From JBPOFY01 sp051252415 (lineage in GTDB: Bacteria; Verrucomicrobiota; Verrucomicrobiia; Opitutales; Coraliomargaritaceae), in assembly GCA_051252415.1 (NCBI GenBank), contig JBPOGA010000004.1, forward strand, positions 124,001 through 188,000: a stretch of 64,000 nt of DNA. Reading direction: 5' to 3'. Both the position numbers and the translations under genes were made by a program. Numbering within the stretch: the stretch's first letter is position 1; each line of letters begins with the position of its first letter. The notes beneath the pieces are model-generated. The model was not told the DNA's origin and searched no databases. It saw nothing but the letters and a program-made list of their open reading frames with translations. Of this stretch, positions 35,728 to 45,100 are shown piece by piece.

Positions 35728-36176
35728 TTAACATATGGCCTCGCACTTAACACTGCCAGAAGCAGCGAAAGAACCAGTAATAAGCCACCAAGAGGAACCA
35801 ACACAATCCCCGGACCTGCCTCCCCGTTATGCAGAAAAATCCCCGCTAGCACGAATCCCGAAGGCAAGAGCAGGCTGGCCCCGATGAGAAGCGGGGAGGC
35901 CAGTTGCCAGGAATGTCTAGGTAGTTTGCAAAAATAGGGTTTTACACAGAACCCGAAGGCTAGATGCAGCAGAGCCATCGCCGTCCCTTGACCGTGTGCC
36001 AATCTCAACATCATTCGACGGACTTCATGATCTAGATTGAGATACCAATCAGATTTGAATCCATGCGCCGCTTCAAGCGCGATACCGAGCGTCAGAAAGA
36101 CCAGAAGCATCCACCATCCGAATCGCACGTGTCGCAGAGTCAGCTCAAGTGAGTTATTTGTAGATTCTTCGGTCAT
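35706..36176 (-). CDS. Four-helix membrane protein with conserved His (paralogue 2), downstream of octaheme cytochrome
   Basis: 156 residues, four hydrophobic helices. It is a clear paralogue of the upstream 200-aa protein: both have RFGWW/RWGWW entering helix 1, WY..D/S.E.RR, LAHGQGTAMALLHLAFGF in helix 2 (two His shared with the partner), LLPSGF in helix 3 and GPGIVLVPLGG in helix 4. Histidines in membrane helices could bind heme b or a quinone; this is inference. The start overlaps the upstream stop (ATGA), so the pair is translated together. The last residues lie in a dispersed repeat. No family name recognised. Confidence 0.7.
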   Translation of the reverse strand: MTEESTNNSLELTLRHVRFGWWMLLVFLTLGIALEAAHGFKSDWYLNLDHEVRRMMLRLAHGQGTAMALLHLAFGFCVKPYFCKLPRHSWQLASPLLIGASLLLPSGFVLAGIFLHNGEAGPGIVLVPLGGLLLVLSLLLAVLSARPYVKHPVEVN

Positions 36177-36775
36177 TTTTTCTTCCGGCGCCTCTTCGGT
36201 TTTTTAGACAGATTCGCGCGAGCCTCATTCTCGGTGGAGTCGCTCTCCTCCGTGCTTTCTGGGACCTCCGTCACGGTCGCATCCTCTACGGGCTCCACCG
36301 CAGTAACGGCTAGGCTTGCCAGTGCGGAGAATAGGACGGCGAAGAAAAGCAACAAGGCCCCGACCGGCACCAACAAAATCCCTAAGCCCGGGTCGCCACC
36401 ATAAACCCATGCCCCTCCCAGAAAAAAACCTCCAGGAAGTAGAACTCCGGCACCCCGTAAACAAAGCGAGGCTTTTGCGCATTTTTCTCGGCTGTCTGGC
36501 TTCAAAATGCTCAGGGTCAACGCAAAGGCCAGGTGCACGATTCCCAGCAAGGTGCCGTGCACATGAGCCAAGGTCCACATCAGCCGCCTCGTTTCACTTT
36601 CCGAATCTACATACCAACCAACCTGCATCCAGTATAAGGACTCCAACAGAAGACCAAGAGATAGAAAGACTAGAAGTGACCACCACCCCCAGCGAAAGTG
36701 AATCCTCTCTTGTTGATCGAGCCATACGTCTGTATTAGCCTTCCTGCGTTCGACTTTTCGTTGTTGCTTATTCAT
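36173..36775 (-). CDS. Four-helix membrane protein with conserved His (paralogue 1), downstream of octaheme cytochrome
   Basis: 200 residues, same four-helix plan as its neighbour: RWGWWSLLVFLSLG, WTLAHVHGTLLGIVHLAFA (three His in or near helix 2), LLPGGFFLGG and GLGILLVPVGALL. A roughly 50-residue Glu/Pro-rich C-terminal tail ends in the very basic KKPKRRRKKK, probably cytoplasmic. It overlaps the cytochrome stop by 8 bp and its own stop overlaps the next start. Gene overlap and the shared His pattern suggest that the three proteins form one membrane complex. Confidence 0.7.
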   Translation of the reverse strand: MNKQQRKVERRKANTDVWLDQQERIHFRWGWWSLLVFLSLGLLLESLYWMQVGWYVDSESETRRLMWTLAHVHGTLLGIVHLAFALTLSILKPDSREKCAKASLCLRGAGVLLPGGFFLGGAWVYGGDPGLGILLVPVGALLLFFAVLFSALASLAVTAVEPVEDATVTEVPESTEESDSTENEARANLSKKPKRRRKKK

Positions 36776-38720
36776 TAAGAAAAATTGGCGAGTTGTCCCG
36801 CTCCGAAGATAGGCGGTCTATGGTTTCAGGGCTGAGAAGAAGTTCTGGTCGGGGTGGTCCGAATCCGGGCTTTTGCACCTGTTTGATCCACTCCGTGGTC
36901 ACGCGTTCGGAGGCAGCGTCTCTTTCCGCCTCTGTCCCAACAAAGTCAAAGTCGAAGTTCTTTAATCCCGGAAGCGTTTTAAGCGATCGGTGACCGATAT
37001 AGCGGACCGCAGGATAAGGATCGGTGAGCGTGAACGAGAGATACGGTGCCATCCAATTGTTCCCCGAGGCTTTCTGGGCGGGCTCCCATCCCATTGCCCA
37101 TGCAATCAAGGCACGCTGTCCGGCGTCTCCTGTGAGCACTCGCTCAACTGCGTAAGGAATCTCCTTCTGGTCGCGATTCAGGGTCGTCGGCATCTCTATC
37201 CCATACCAGTCCCTCAGCTGATTCCCGGACCACTCCAAGGTCTTGTCCAAATGACACAGGTTACAAGCATTCGGCCGCCCGACCTCCAAGTCAGAGCGTA
37301 TGTCTGGCGAATCAATGGTATGACTACGAATCGCCTTAAGTAACCCGTAAGTCGTGTGAGGCATGTGACAGTTGTAGCACTTGCTACCTACCGATGCCGC
37401 TCCGTGATATGTGTGTGCTTTCAATGTCACGGTATCCTCATACGCTTCATGGCATTGCGTGCATGCCTTGTTTTCAAGCTTGTCGTGCGTCAACTGATCG
37501 TTCGCCCATTCCTTTGTGGGACGCGGATCCTCGTGGGATTTGTGCATTGTATGACACGAGAGGCAGGAGAGCTCACCTCGTTGAAAACATGGCGTCTCGA
37601 TCAGTCCGTTATACTCTCTTCCGCTCACCCGCACCATTCCGTCGTCCCAATACTGATCCTTCCAGAAATCCTTGTCGCGCCTGGTTCGAAGCACAGGATC
37701 ATCCCGATGAAATCCACGTGTGGTCAGGAGATACTTTTCGAGGTCATCACCTGGCAAAAACTTGTGCCCAATGCTAAACGATTCTTCGTAGGTCTCCTTC
37801 GTGTGCGGTTGATTTATTCCGTGGCACTGTCCGCACACTTGTGAAGCCCTTCTGTGATCTAATTTACTGGGATCCACGATCGCCGTCTCTTGCTCACCGC
37901 CAAAATGACGAGAGTAGCGAGACGTTGGATCTCGAAAAAGGTCGGCGTGTTCCTCTCCTGGTCCATGACAAGCCTCACATCCGATCCCAAATTCCGCCAC
38001 TCTTGTCTGGTCTTCCGTTGTAGGCAGTCCAGAAAGCATCCCTGGACGATGCGCCGTGGTATGGCAAACGATGCAGGAGGACTTCCAAATGCCGGTCTCC
38101 TCGCTAGAGACCTTGTGAGGCGGTCGAATGAATGTAGTCTCCTGCGGGACCCATTTATTAAGTTCATTAAGATAGAGGATTGGCAACTGCACTAAGGTTC
38201 TGCCCTCGCCAGTCTCATACCAGTAGACCTGCATATGATGAGAGCCGGTCGACATAACAAGACGCCGCCGAATCTGCGGTTGTTGCTCCTCGCCAGCTTT
38301 CTTGGGATCGGGAAACTCGGCCCAATATTCATCACCGACTCGTTCGAGGAAATACTTCACCCCTGCCACTGTGACCTCACCCTCAAACTCCCCGATGACC
38401 CGCTCTGGGCTCACGATGTCCGTCATCCGAGGGTGATACGACGAGTCCCACGTCGCGTGCTGCCCAGGGTGGCACGCCATACAGTTACGCGAGGAGACGT
38501 ATCCATCTTCCCGGTGTTCTTGAGGACGTGTAGTCAGGCCAATATCCTGCTTCGTCCCATCAAAATAGTATCCCCCCGCAACACTCGCCAAGCCCGAGAT
38601 CCCAATCCAAGCAGTCACCAATATACCCCGCGACGCGAGACTCTCATGATAACGCCAAAAAGCCACCACGACTGGAATCAGTCCGAGGAGAGGGATTAGG
38701 CCAATGGCAAAAGCAGACAT
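36768..38720 (-). CDS. Membrane-anchored octaheme cytochrome c
   Basis: 650 residues. Two N-terminal hydrophobic helices (about 4-24 and 31-53) act as anchor; the rest should face the periplasm. Eight CxxCH heme sites are visible: CMACH (80), CIVCH (216), CEACH (248), CGQCH (296), CLSCH (386), CTQCH (420), CYNCH (448) and CNLCH (486). Many extra histidines (HTTYGLLKAIRSH, GPGEEH) could be distal ligands. The last 150 residues have no heme motif and read like a helical repeat (DPYPAVRYIGHRSL). Such proteins relay electrons, as in octaheme and NrfA/cytochrome c554 groups, but I cannot place it in a named catalytic class. It is the first gene of an overlapping operon with two four-helix membrane proteins that could supply electrons from quinol. 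Confidence 0.88.
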   Translation of the reverse strand: MSAFAIGLIPLLGLIPVVVAFWRYHESLASRGILVTAWIGISGLASVAGGYYFDGTKQDIGLTTRPQEHREDGYVSSRNCMACHPGQHATWDSSYHPRMTDIVSPERVIGEFEGEVTVAGVKYFLERVGDEYWAEFPDPKKAGEEQQPQIRRRLVMSTGSHHMQVYWYETGEGRTLVQLPILYLNELNKWVPQETTFIRPPHKVSSEETGIWKSSCIVCHTTAHRPGMLSGLPTTEDQTRVAEFGIGCEACHGPGEEHADLFRDPTSRYSRHFGGEQETAIVDPSKLDHRRASQVCGQCHGINQPHTKETYEESFSIGHKFLPGDDLEKYLLTTRGFHRDDPVLRTRRDKDFWKDQYWDDGMVRVSGREYNGLIETPCFQRGELSCLSCHTMHKSHEDPRPTKEWANDQLTHDKLENKACTQCHEAYEDTVTLKAHTYHGAASVGSKCYNCHMPHTTYGLLKAIRSHTIDSPDIRSDLEVGRPNACNLCHLDKTLEWSGNQLRDWYGIEMPTTLNRDQKEIPYAVERVLTGDAGQRALIAWAMGWEPAQKASGNNWMAPYLSFTLTDPYPAVRYIGHRSLKTLPGLKNFDFDFVGTEAERDAASERVTTEWIKQVQKPGFGPPRPELLLSPETIDRLSSERDNSPIFLNE

Positions 38721-38785
38721 TCCAATGTTCTAAAATTGAAAGGAGTGAGGACAACCATAAACTAGACGACTTAAAAGCGGGCACC

Positions 38786-38841
38786 CGCAAAATATCAATA
38801 TTCTATAAGTGCAACTCACTAGAATTGAAAGTGGCTCATGA
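38786..38841 (-). repeat. Diverged AAAATATA-family repeat
   Basis: CCGCAAAATATCAATATTCT is followed by AACTCACTAGAATTGAAAGT. It shares layout with 12949 and 35686 but has extra bases. It lies between the cytochrome operon leader and the RadD gene end. Confidence 0.45.
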
Positions 38842-38884
38842 AGCTTTCCGTCCAAGCACTCAGTGAAGACGGATGACTTGTCGC

Positions 38885-40621
38885 TCACAGTTCCTCGCTA
38901 AATATTTTTTCAGTAATTTTCCAGAATTTGCCCTGCTTGCGAGCGATTACGAATGCAGGCATGCGGAGCAGTGATTGTATGTTTACGACGTCGTTGACTG
39001 AGCTGATGTTGAGCTTCAATTCCGGCTTTCTCATGTGCGATCTCAAGAAGTTGATACTAAACTTTTTCAGGCTCGTTTGATTGTTGAGATAGTGCATTTC
39101 CGTGAGGGCGTTTGCGTCGTAATCGTAATACTTCACCTGAAGGTAAGGGTTTCCGTTTTTGTCCACGCGCTCTAACATTTCAATCGAATCAGGCGTGAGC
39201 ACGTGGGCGTCCTTAGAGAGCCTTGCTTGTTTGAGCTTTTCGTCTGGATCGATCAGCACACTGCCGCAGCGACTACAATCACGCGCGGTGATGTCATTTT
39301 CAGCCGAGCAGTGGTTGCAGATCTTAAAGCGAAACCGATAGCCGCATGGTGTAAATTCGTAGGTGTGCGGATTGACCTGGCCGCCACGGCATTTGCGTCC
39401 GAAGTGCTCCAGTAGATTGCCATCATCGTCGACGATTCCCCAGAAGTCATTGACAAAGCCACATTCGGGGCAGGGGACTTCTACGGCGACCGATTCGGGA
39501 GCTGGCTTCTTTTCGCCAATCTCTGGGCTGAAAATGCTATGGCCCATCCCGGTGTAATCCAAAACGAGGCAATCCTTTTTATCGGTATCCAAACGCAAAC
39601 CGCGGCCGATGATTTGTTGATACAAACTAATCGACTCTGTTGGGCGTAAGATTGCGATCACATCGACATGTGCTGCGTCGAAACCGGTCGTCAGCACTGA
39701 TACATTAACTAAATACTTAAACGCTTTCTGTTTAAAATCATCAACGATCTGATCGCGCTCGCTAAGCTCAGTTGTTCCCACAACCAGCCGTGCCTGTCCC
39801 TCTGGAAGATTTTGCATGATCTCCTGCGCGTGTTTCACCGTAGAGCTGAAAATCATTACACCCTGCCGCTTGTCGCTATCCGTAATATCAATGATGTTTT
39901 TAATGATTAGGGGCGTGAGTCGTCTTTGCTGGTTGAGCACTTCCTCGAGCTGAGCCATCGTGTAAGCTTGGCCGCCTTCGGTCAGCTCCGAGAAATCATA
40001 CGATGTGACAGGAATATCGACCTTTACGGGGGGTGTCAGGTAGCGGTTACGGATCATATATTCCAGCGGTAGATCGTAGATGCAGTGCTTAAAGAAGCGA
40101 AGCTCCTGAGTTTTCATCTCTCCACGGAGCGCGTAATTATAGATCCAGCCGAGTCCTAATCGATACGGAGTCGCAGTCAGGCCTAAGATGCAAATTCGCT
40201 GATTGTTGCGTTGGAGTTGCTCGATGACTTTCGCGTATTGGCTGTCGGGTTCTAGGCCGACACGATGACATTCATCGATCACGAGTAGCGTGAAATCACT
40301 GAAAAAGGCATCATTTGCCTTCGCGACCGACTGGATGCTTCCGAAGATTACCTTCTGTTCGCTATCCTTTTGATTCAATCCAGCCGAATAGATCCCCGCG
40401 TGCAGGCCATAACTCTCATACTTCAAATGGTTTTGCTCAACCAGCTCTTTGACATGCGCGAGCACCAAAACTCGGCCTTTGGCTATTTTAGCCAACTCTG
40501 CGATCACCAAACTCTTACCTGCACCCGTAGGCAAAACGATCACCGCAGGGCTCCGTCGCTTCCTGAAGTAATTGAGCGTGCTATCAACCGCTTCCTGTTG
40601 GTAAGGTCTGAGTTTATACAT
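38885..40621 (-). CDS. radD: RadD (YejH) family DEAD-box DNA repair ATPase
   Basis: Superfamily 2 helicase-like ATPase. It starts LRPYQQEAVDSTLNYF and has motif I PTGAGKS (31-37), motif II DECHR, motif III LTATPYRLG, motif V VSVLTTGFDAAHVD and motif VI QQIIGRGLRL. A zinc region follows (CPECGF...CRGG, then CNHCSAENDITARDCSRCGS). The C-terminal block ends FVIARKQGKFWKITEKIF. Order and wording match E. coli RadD closely along the full 578 residues (family length about 586). RadD takes part in double-strand break repair and post-replication gap repair and works with SSB and RecA. It stands alone here. Confidence 0.92.
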   Translation of the reverse strand: MYKLRPYQQEAVDSTLNYFRKRRSPAVIVLPTGAGKSLVIAELAKIAKGRVLVLAHVKELVEQNHLKYESYGLHAGIYSAGLNQKDSEQKVIFGSIQSVAKANDAFFSDFTLLVIDECHRVGLEPDSQYAKVIEQLQRNNQRICILGLTATPYRLGLGWIYNYALRGEMKTQELRFFKHCIYDLPLEYMIRNRYLTPPVKVDIPVTSYDFSELTEGGQAYTMAQLEEVLNQQRRLTPLIIKNIIDITDSDKRQGVMIFSSTVKHAQEIMQNLPEGQARLVVGTTELSERDQIVDDFKQKAFKYLVNVSVLTTGFDAAHVDVIAILRPTESISLYQQIIGRGLRLDTDKKDCLVLDYTGMGHSIFSPEIGEKKPAPESVAVEVPCPECGFVNDFWGIVDDDGNLLEHFGRKCRGGQVNPHTYEFTPCGYRFRFKICNHCSAENDITARDCSRCGSVLIDPDEKLKQARLSKDAHVLTPDSIEMLERVDKNGNPYLQVKYYDYDANALTEMHYLNNQTSLKKFSINFLRSHMRKPELKLNISSVNDVVNIQSLLRMPAFVIARKQGKFWKITEKIFSEEL

Positions 40622-40714
40622 GAGGCGGACACGCTATTTAATGCTCCTCTCAAAGTATAGAAAATTAGACGAGTTTCGCTGGGTGCACAACTGTGGTAGC
40701 ACGCGAGGTATAAA

Positions 40715-40770
40715 GGTGCTTTCGGTTTAACTCACTTGAACTGGAAGTGCCTTACGCAATGACACAAAGA
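40715..40770 (-). repeat. AAAATATA-family repeat, second half
   Basis: GTTTAACTCACTTGAACTGG followed by AAGTGCCTTACGCAATGACA. The first part matches the TTTAATTCACTTCAACTGGA of 35701-35720; the following CGCAA.GACAC resembles the CACGCAAAGACGC at 12990. Confidence 0.5.
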
Positions 40771-40791
40771 GGCGTGTGGATGGTATGATAA

Positions 40792-41850
40792 TTATCGGTG
40801 TAGGGTGCTATGGATGAAGGCGAGTTTCTGCATTGCGGGTGCGGGGACAACGAAGGGATACAGGTCGGGTTGGCCCATGCTGCGATTTAGACTATTGATG
40901 GCGAGGGTGAGTGGGATGTAGGTGGCGGCGATGCGTTCGAAATCAAGTTCGATGTAGGGGTCAAAGTTAGCCGTTATTTTGAGGCTATTGTCGTTTCGAA
41001 CAAGCGGTTCAGTTGAGAGACCAAATGAGTAGGCGCTTTCGAGAGTTGCCATGAAGTGATGGTAGTGAGCCCAAGTTTCGGCCCAGTCTTCCCAAGGGTG
41101 GGCGGCGGCGTAGGAGCTGACGTAGATGGATTCCCATCCTTGAACGGGGCCGTCTTCGTAATGTTTTTTGAGCGCCTCACCGTAGTCGGCGCGTTCGTCG
41201 CCAAATAGGGCGCGGAACTGAGTGAGCAAGGATTCGTCGTTGTAAATAAGGCGATCCCAATAGTAGTGGCCTACTTCGTGGCGGAAATGTCCGATGAGAG
41301 AACGGTAGGATTCACCCATTTGGCTGCGGGCTTTTTCTCGGTAAGCTGAATCGGCTTCGGCGATGTTTATGGTGATTACGCCATTTGAATGACCAGTGAG
41401 GATGCGACCCTTGTTTCCTTTAGATGGGTCGTCGGAGAGGAATTCAAAAGATAGGCCATTCTGAGGGTCATCAACCTTACTTTGGATTGGAAGGCTAAAA
41501 CGATAGAGGGAGTAGATGAGGCGACGTTTAGTTTTTTCCAATTCCCGCCAAAGAACCATTTTTGATTCATCATGAATATCGGGGATGACGCTGTTGAGAT
41601 TGCAAGCGGCACAATAACTTGAATGGCTACTCTCGGGGACGAGCCAATTGCAGGCGCCATGTTGCTCGTTGGCGCAGTAGGTGTAGCGCACGTTGGCATT
41701 GAAGAGGTCGACAAGTTTGCCGTTGTTTCTAGCAAGGGTGACGAGGGTGTAATTTTCGAGGGAAAAGCCGAGTGCGCTGCCACATTTGTGACAGAGAACA
41801 TTATCAAAAAATACTGGATGGTTACAGTTAGCGCATTGGAAAATCCTCAT
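40792..41850 (-). CDS. Zinc-ribbon metallopeptidase (putative zinc-binding peptidase, DUF2248-like)
   Basis: From the ATG at 41850 (MRIFQCANCNHPVFFDN), the N-terminus has a treble-like zinc ribbon (CANC, CHKCG) and a second cysteine set (YCANEQHGAC, YCAAC). The C-terminal half has the HEVGHYYWD motif (about residues 191-199), with the two His and Glu of a gluzincin-type active site, and DWAETWAHYHHF, which contributes the third ligand. The family is a cytosolic-looking putative peptidase (about 350-380 aa) of unknown substrate. An upstream in-frame start at 41874 would add eight residues. It is monocistronic. Confidence 0.85.
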   Translation of the reverse strand: MRIFQCANCNHPVFFDNVLCHKCGSALGFSLENYTLVTLARNNGKLVDLFNANVRYTYCANEQHGACNWLVPESSHSSYCAACNLNSVIPDIHDESKMVLWRELEKTKRRLIYSLYRFSLPIQSKVDDPQNGLSFEFLSDDPSKGNKGRILTGHSNGVITINIAEADSAYREKARSQMGESYRSLIGHFRHEVGHYYWDRLIYNDESLLTQFRALFGDERADYGEALKKHYEDGPVQGWESIYVSSYAAAHPWEDWAETWAHYHHFMATLESAYSFGLSTEPLVRNDNSLKITANFDPYIELDFERIAATYIPLTLAINSLNRSMGQPDLYPFVVPAPAMQKLAFIHSTLHR

Positions 41851-42132
41851 ATTCAGATTATAAGGCCTCAACAAGTGGCAAAAGCAACATTGTTACACCT
41901 TCATCTGGCATTCGGGGTGCAATTTAAAGTGCGGGGTAAAAAGAATAAGTTCACGGATTTGGGAGCGTCGGTTTCGGTGCCGGCACTCGTATTGGAGGCG
42001 CGACTCATAATAGATGCGGACACGGAGGTCTGCGCTCCCGTATCCATAGTTACTCCGTTCTTAAAATTGCACTCGATTTATACGAGTTGCTATTAGCTAA
42101 CAACCATGTTGGAGGATCTAGTATTTACTTTA

Positions 42133-45100
42133 CTAGTTTAGAGTCACTCGAAGGCGACCGAATAGCTGTGTGCGTTGTTCGGTGGGGACACTAACTTGTA
42201 GCACTTCAGCCGTGCTGTCACCGTCGGGGTTGCTGTCAAAAATTGTCAGGGTGTTTTCGGGAAGGTTAAAGTCTATAGCGTCCCAGCTATTCGCGTTCAA
42301 ATCTTCGGAAGTTTCCACTAGGTAGTCGATACCCGGTGCACCTGCAGTGACTTGGCGAAAGTTGAACTGGAAGCGATCGTCGTCTGGGTCTGCTGTGCCT
42401 GAGTCGTATGTAACCGCACTAATAACTTGAGTTTGATTCGGTGCTGAAGCGGGGAGGTCTGCTGCGAACGCGAGTAGGTTTGCAATACCATCGTTGTTTG
42501 GGTCTGCAGTGGGGGCAGCGATGGTTGGGTTTGCGGCGTCGGCACCGAACTCATCGAAAAGCCATTGGTTGAAGGGCTCGGGATCATCAAGGTCTCCAGC
42601 TAGATAACGAACAATTCGGCGCAGTATCGTCTCGTTGTCTCTTTCATTAATGTCCGAGCCCGGGCCGTTGTTCCACATTGGCTGACGGTCGAACATCGCA
42701 ATCAAGCGCCCTTGCCCTGGACGTGTGAGGGCGAGTGCGGCAAACTCTGGGTTCGAGAACGTAAGATTTTGTTGATGCGAAATAGTTGGATCGCCACTTA
42801 CTTTATAAGCTGGGTCGTCTTCATAAGGGATCAAGCGCTCTACGTCGCGGGTTGGATCGACGGCCACTGGAGAAACACCTTCACCTTCAAGCACAACTTG
42901 ATCGGCAACTATAGAGTGGGGCGCACCGATTGAGGCTTTGTAAGCCTTTATTCCATTCGCTTGGTCGACAGTGACTTCCATGCCATACTGGCTGATGAGA
43001 TTATTGACCACAGTTTGACCGACTGTGTTTTGAGCACCGACGAGGTTGTAGCGCCCGCCGGCAGCCGAATCGCTATAAATCAGCATGCCTCCACCTGCTT
43101 GCAACCACGTGTCGAGGGCTAGCTTTTCGCCACTAGACCAGACCTTTTGATGCAGTCCGAAGATGACAATGTCGTAGTCATCGAGAAAGCTGACATCGAG
43201 GTTAGTGGTTTGATCGTAATGCTGCTCTATGCTGTAACCTTCCGCTTCAACCATTGCTTTAAATTGTGATAGACCTGTATCGCCTGTGTCGTCTAGCAGC
43301 ATCTGGTCGTAGGGATCCTCGGCACCTGAAGGAATATTACCGTCGGCGGAAACATCGCCATGAATGTATGCGATGCTCTTTTGCAATTCGACGAGCACGG
43401 CCCAATCCTCGTTTAGATTATTAGGTGCTTGGCCGAGATCGACCACGCCTCCACCGGCGACTGTAGATTGTGATCCGTTGGCATAAACACCGTTGCGCGG
43501 GTCGAACCAGCGCACGCTAAAGTTGCGGTTATATCCTGTGAGATCGAGGCTGATGCCGCTACCGCCGGATTGTAGGTAGATGGCGTAGCAGGCACCTGGC
43601 TTCGAGAGCATATAGGCTGGTCCTGCGGTGACACTAAGCCCTTCGCCCAGGCCATCGCGAGTGGCCTGCATTTCGAGGAGTGGAAGTGGAGTGAGGAAAT
43701 CGCGTATGTGACGACTCCAGTTGAAGGCAGGACCCATGATATTAAAATCTTCGATTTGTTGATCGAATCCATGGCCGCCACCGTCTTGCTGTATATACCA
43801 CATGAAGCCGTCGCCGCCAGCCATCAGGCAAGGCCACATTTTTCCGTATCGACCAAGTGGATACCCATTGACTGTGTCTGTCAGATCGTTCTCGATTTTT
43901 TGAGGTTCGTCCCAAGCCGCCGTCCAAGGAATGCCAGTTGCTGCGCTGTCAGCGATCGCATCGTGGATTTTATCCCACATGCTATTATAGCTGTTGCTAC
44001 CTTGAAATGAGAAGCTGTCGAAATCAGTTTCGCCGAGGTGTTGATTGTATTCGGAATGGTTTAGACCAGCGCCGCCGAGTTGGAAGGTCAGTGCATGGTC
44101 ATAGGGGTCAATTGCCTTGAGGTAGGCTGCTTGAGCACGCCTGTCGGTTGCTGCCCAAGTGGTTTCTTCCATCAGGTTCCACTTTAATCCATTGTAGTGT
44201 CCGAACCGAGCGACCAGCATACGGAAATAGAGTTTGCGTAAAGTCGGAATGGCTGTGGCACCATAATAGGTTTTGTTGCCGTTCTCCACTTCTGCTAGAT
44301 GCCAATGAAAGAAAATGCCTCGGGCTTGAGCGTGTGCTAGGGCGATTGCCCATTGATTGAGTTTTAAATTGTCGTAGCGATCCTTTGCGTTGTTTGGATC
44401 GGTGTGCATGAAGACATCTTGGCCGTCACCCCCGATGGTATTGCTCATGAAGTAGAGGGAATTAGCGCCTTCATCGGCAATGTAATTGAGGGCTCCGATG
44501 AGCGCACGTCCGTTGCCATTATCCCAATCGGGATCGCCGCTATTCCAGTCGCTTTCATGCACAGTAAAGTTATGCCCAATGCCTACTGTGGTGTTTGTAA
44601 AGCCACGGTAACCCAAAATATTCTCGGGTATCCCGGGGCCTGTGTAAAGAAAAGGACGGCCACTACCGCCGTAGGTTAGGTAGGAATTACCCCGGTTGCG
44701 CAGCATTCCTTTATCGGGTGACCGAAAATCGGAGCCGCTTTTGTCGGAGGCAGTGACAGTGAAGCTCCCGTTAATTCCATCGTAATCGGGAAGGGCATTG
44801 CCAGCCGTCGGATCCAAGTCGACTGCGATTTCTGTTCCTGTGCGAAAGCTGATGGTATACTGCCATTCTCCTACGGCATCGGGGTTAAAGTGGGCGCGCC
44901 AAACTGAACCGGCATCACCGCCATTACCATCTCCAGCAAAGTAGCCTGGGACGAGATATGTTTGACCGTTGGGGCCAGTGAAAAGGACGTTAAAGCGGTA
45001 TTCTAGAAACGGATTAGGGGTGGCGGTTTCGGAGGAGCTTGGTCCTGTCAGGTCAATCAATACTTCATGCCACTGCATCAGATCGCCGGCCACTGTGACT

